From CAYNWK01 sp964400875 (lineage in GTDB: Bacteria > Chloroflexota > Anaerolineae > Anaerolineales > UBA4823): a stretch of 30,938 bases of DNA. Where the stretch lies: positions 1 to 30,938 of the forward strand of contig CAYNWK010000042.1 of NCBI GenBank assembly GCA_964400875.1. The letters run 5' to 3'. This document shows, one piece after another, positions 29,680-30,938 of this stretch. Each line of letters starts with the position of its first letter. The first letter of the stretch is position 1. Below the pieces are notes generated by a model, which was given only the letters and a program-made list of their open reading frames with translations, made no database searches and was not told where the DNA came from. The translations under genes and the position numbers were made by a program.

Positions 29680-30938
29680 ATGATGTCCTCTACCGCCAAC
29701 CCACTTCCAAATCGCATCGGCGTGATCGGCGCAGGCACGATGGGCAGCGGCATCGCCCTGACCGCGTTATACGCTGATTTCCACGTAACGCTGTACGATA
29801 TTTCCCCGGACATGCTCGCCCAAGCACAGGAATATGTTGAAAAATTTCTACTGCGAAAGAAGCGAGCGATCAACATTCAATACCTGACCCTGTCCGGAGA
29901 ACTGGAGGACTTAGGAGGCTGTAGCGTGGTGATCGAAGCTGCGCCTGAGAAGCTAAGCCTGAAAGAAGAGCTCTTCGCCCGACTGGACCAGATCTGCCCA
30001 GCGCCGGCGATCCTGGCGACCAACACCAGCACACTTTCGGTGACGACCCTCGCGGCGGCAACGGAAACCCCGGAGAGGGTCGCCGGAATGCATTTCTTCA
30101 ACCCCGCGCCGGTATTACCCCTGGTTGAGATCATTCGTGGAGCCCGTTCCGCTCCGGAGACGATCGACGCATTAGTTCGGCTGGCGGAGAAGCTGGGCAA
30201 GACCCCGGTCGTCGCCGGGGACACCCCCGGATTCATCGTCAACAGGGTGGCGCGCCCATTCTACGGGGAAGCGCTTCGCTTGCTCGGCGAGAACGCTGCC
30301 TCCCATGAGCAGATCGACCACCTGGTTCGGGACGGCGCCGGTTTCCGCATGGGCCCTTTCGAGCTGATGGACCTGATCGGGATCGACGTCAATTACGCCG
30401 CGACCCAATCTGTCTACGAACAGACATTCAACGAGCCTCGCTACCGGCCCCACATCATCCAGGCGCGTATGGTCGGTCAAAAAGCCCTGGGACGCAAGAG
30501 CGGGCGCGGATTTTACGAGTACACCAAAGATTCGAAAGGCGAAAAAAAACCAACCAGCCCACCGGAGGCAGAAATCGTGGGCAGTACAGTAGCCATTAAC
30601 GCAGGCAGTTGGGCGCCCGGTCTGGCGGAAGCCTGCCGGCAGAGCGGTTACGAAATTCTAGACCAGCCTGCCGCTGCCGATACGGGCATCCTGACAGCCG
30701 GGTTGGCGGAAGGCTTGGAAACGCGAGTCGCAGAGTTGGATCGGGCGCTGCCTGATCATGCGCCCCTAATCTGCCAGTGCCTTGACGCGACTCTTACCGA
30801 GATCGCCGCCTGGACCGATCACCCTGAGCGGTTAGTCGGCTTTGACGGGCTGTTTTTCGAAGGAAGACAAGTCGTCACCCTGGCAGCCAGCCCAACGCTC
30901 GAGGAAACTTATAAAGCCGCCGCGGAGCTGTTCTTCCA
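29680..30938 (+). CDS. 3-hydroxyacyl-CoA dehydrogenase (PaaH-like), 3' truncated by window edge
   Basis: The frame opens at ATG 29680 (or the adjacent ATG 29683) and has no stop before the window ends, giving at least 419 residues. The N-terminal Rossmann domain shows IGVIGAGTMGSGIA for NAD binding. CSVVIEAAPEKLSLKEELF, TNTSTLSVTTLA, GMHFFNPAPVLPLVEIIRG and GDTPGFIVNRVARPFYGEALRL follow, the last starting the first 3HCDH C-terminal domain with the catalytic His region FFNP. KSGRGFYEY closes it near residue 285. A further region begins after a charged linker (SKGEKKPTSPP) and matches the layout of about 500-residue PaaH-type enzymes with a second C-terminal domain. It oxidises 3-hydroxyacyl-CoA to 3-ketoacyl-CoA with NAD+. 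It lies 37 bp after the crotonase gene. Confidence 0.95.
   Translation, partial: MMSSTANPLPNRIGVIGAGTMGSGIALTALYADFHVTLYDISPDMLAQAQEYVEKFLLRKKRAINIQYLTLSGELEDLGGCSVVIEAAPEKLSLKEELFARLDQICPAPAILATNTSTLSVTTLAAATETPERVAGMHFFNPAPVLPLVEIIRGARSAPETIDALVRLAEKLGKTPVVAGDTPGFIVNRVARPFYGEALRLLGENAASHEQIDHLVRDGAGFRMGPFELMDLIGIDVNYAATQSVYEQTFNEPRYRPHIIQARMVGQKALGRKSGRGFYEYTKDSKGEKKPTSPPEAEIVGSTVAINAGSWAPGLAEACRQSGYEILDQPAAADTGILTAGLAEGLETRVAELDRALPDHAPLICQCLDATLTEIAAWTDHPERLVGFDGLFFEGRQVVTLAASPTLEETYKAAAELFF

Noticed and set aside
1..30938. CRISPR arrays, rRNA or tRNA genes, phage genes or full insertion sequences
   Set aside because: Read by eye on both strands, I saw no repeat-spacer array, no tRNA-like cloverleaf with a TTCGA arm, and no transposase, integrase or phage structural gene.

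Overview
The window is about 57% GC by eye (not counted) and reads as part of a chromosomal contig from an uncultured bacterium. It probably belongs to the Chloroflexota, near Anaerolineae. That placement is inference. It rests on the sensor Ser/Thr kinase with an extracytoplasmic PD40 propeller, Pro/Thr-rich lipoproteins, a DUF4367-like partner of an ECF sigma factor, fused E1 alpha/beta, an ADP-forming acyl-CoA synthetase beside a DRTGG protein, and an F420-type luciferase-like oxidoreductase. A run of 100 Ns flanked by identical 55-bp sequences marks a scaffolded short-read assembly.

Layout. 1-651 is the tail of a GAF-GGDEF diguanylate cyclase, overlapping the 3' end of queA. 593-2900 (minus) is the operon ruvB - DUF2905 - queA. 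2996-6683 (plus) holds upp, a membrane sensor Ser/Thr kinase and a SAM methyltransferase. 6684-7189 is a regulatory or mobile intergenic stretch with a 92-bp palindromic element. 7190-14079 holds the glyoxylate shunt (aceB, aceA), an AlkZ/YcaQ-like protein, a DUF429-like protein, class I fructose-1,6-bisphosphatase and an LLM oxidoreductase. 14080-15436 is a more AT-rich patch with a small membrane protein and a lipoprotein. 15463-20794 is a tight run: ADP-forming acyl-CoA synthetase, P-loop/DRTGG protein, nitroreductase, histone-deacetylase-family enzyme and O-methyltransferase. 20931-24745 holds a PspC protein with a strong terminator, an ECF sigma/anti-sigma pair broken by the N gap, a lipoprotein and a membrane-anchored c-type cytochrome. 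24746-26520 has a second 92-bp palindromic element and a MATE/ANKH-like transporter. 26700 to the end holds a fused 2-oxoacid dehydrogenase E1, enoyl-CoA hydratase and a 3-hydroxyacyl-CoA dehydrogenase cut by the window edge.

Metabolically the window centres on acetyl-CoA: beta-oxidation steps, oxidative decarboxylation of 2-oxoacids, acetate/acyl-CoA interconversion, the glyoxylate bypass and the gluconeogenic FBPase. This fits a heterotroph that can grow on fatty acids or acetate.

The observations most worth following are these. (1) Two promoters share the layout GGAACC-N16-TGTATATA. One lies directly before the ECF sigma gene and the other before the lipoprotein/cytochrome pair, suggesting an autoregulated ECF regulon. 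(2) Two 92-bp palindromic elements share similar termini but differ in their hairpin arms, and each is flanked by a short direct repeat. (3) The N gap looks like an assembly artefact, and collapsing it restores an intact anti-sigma gene.
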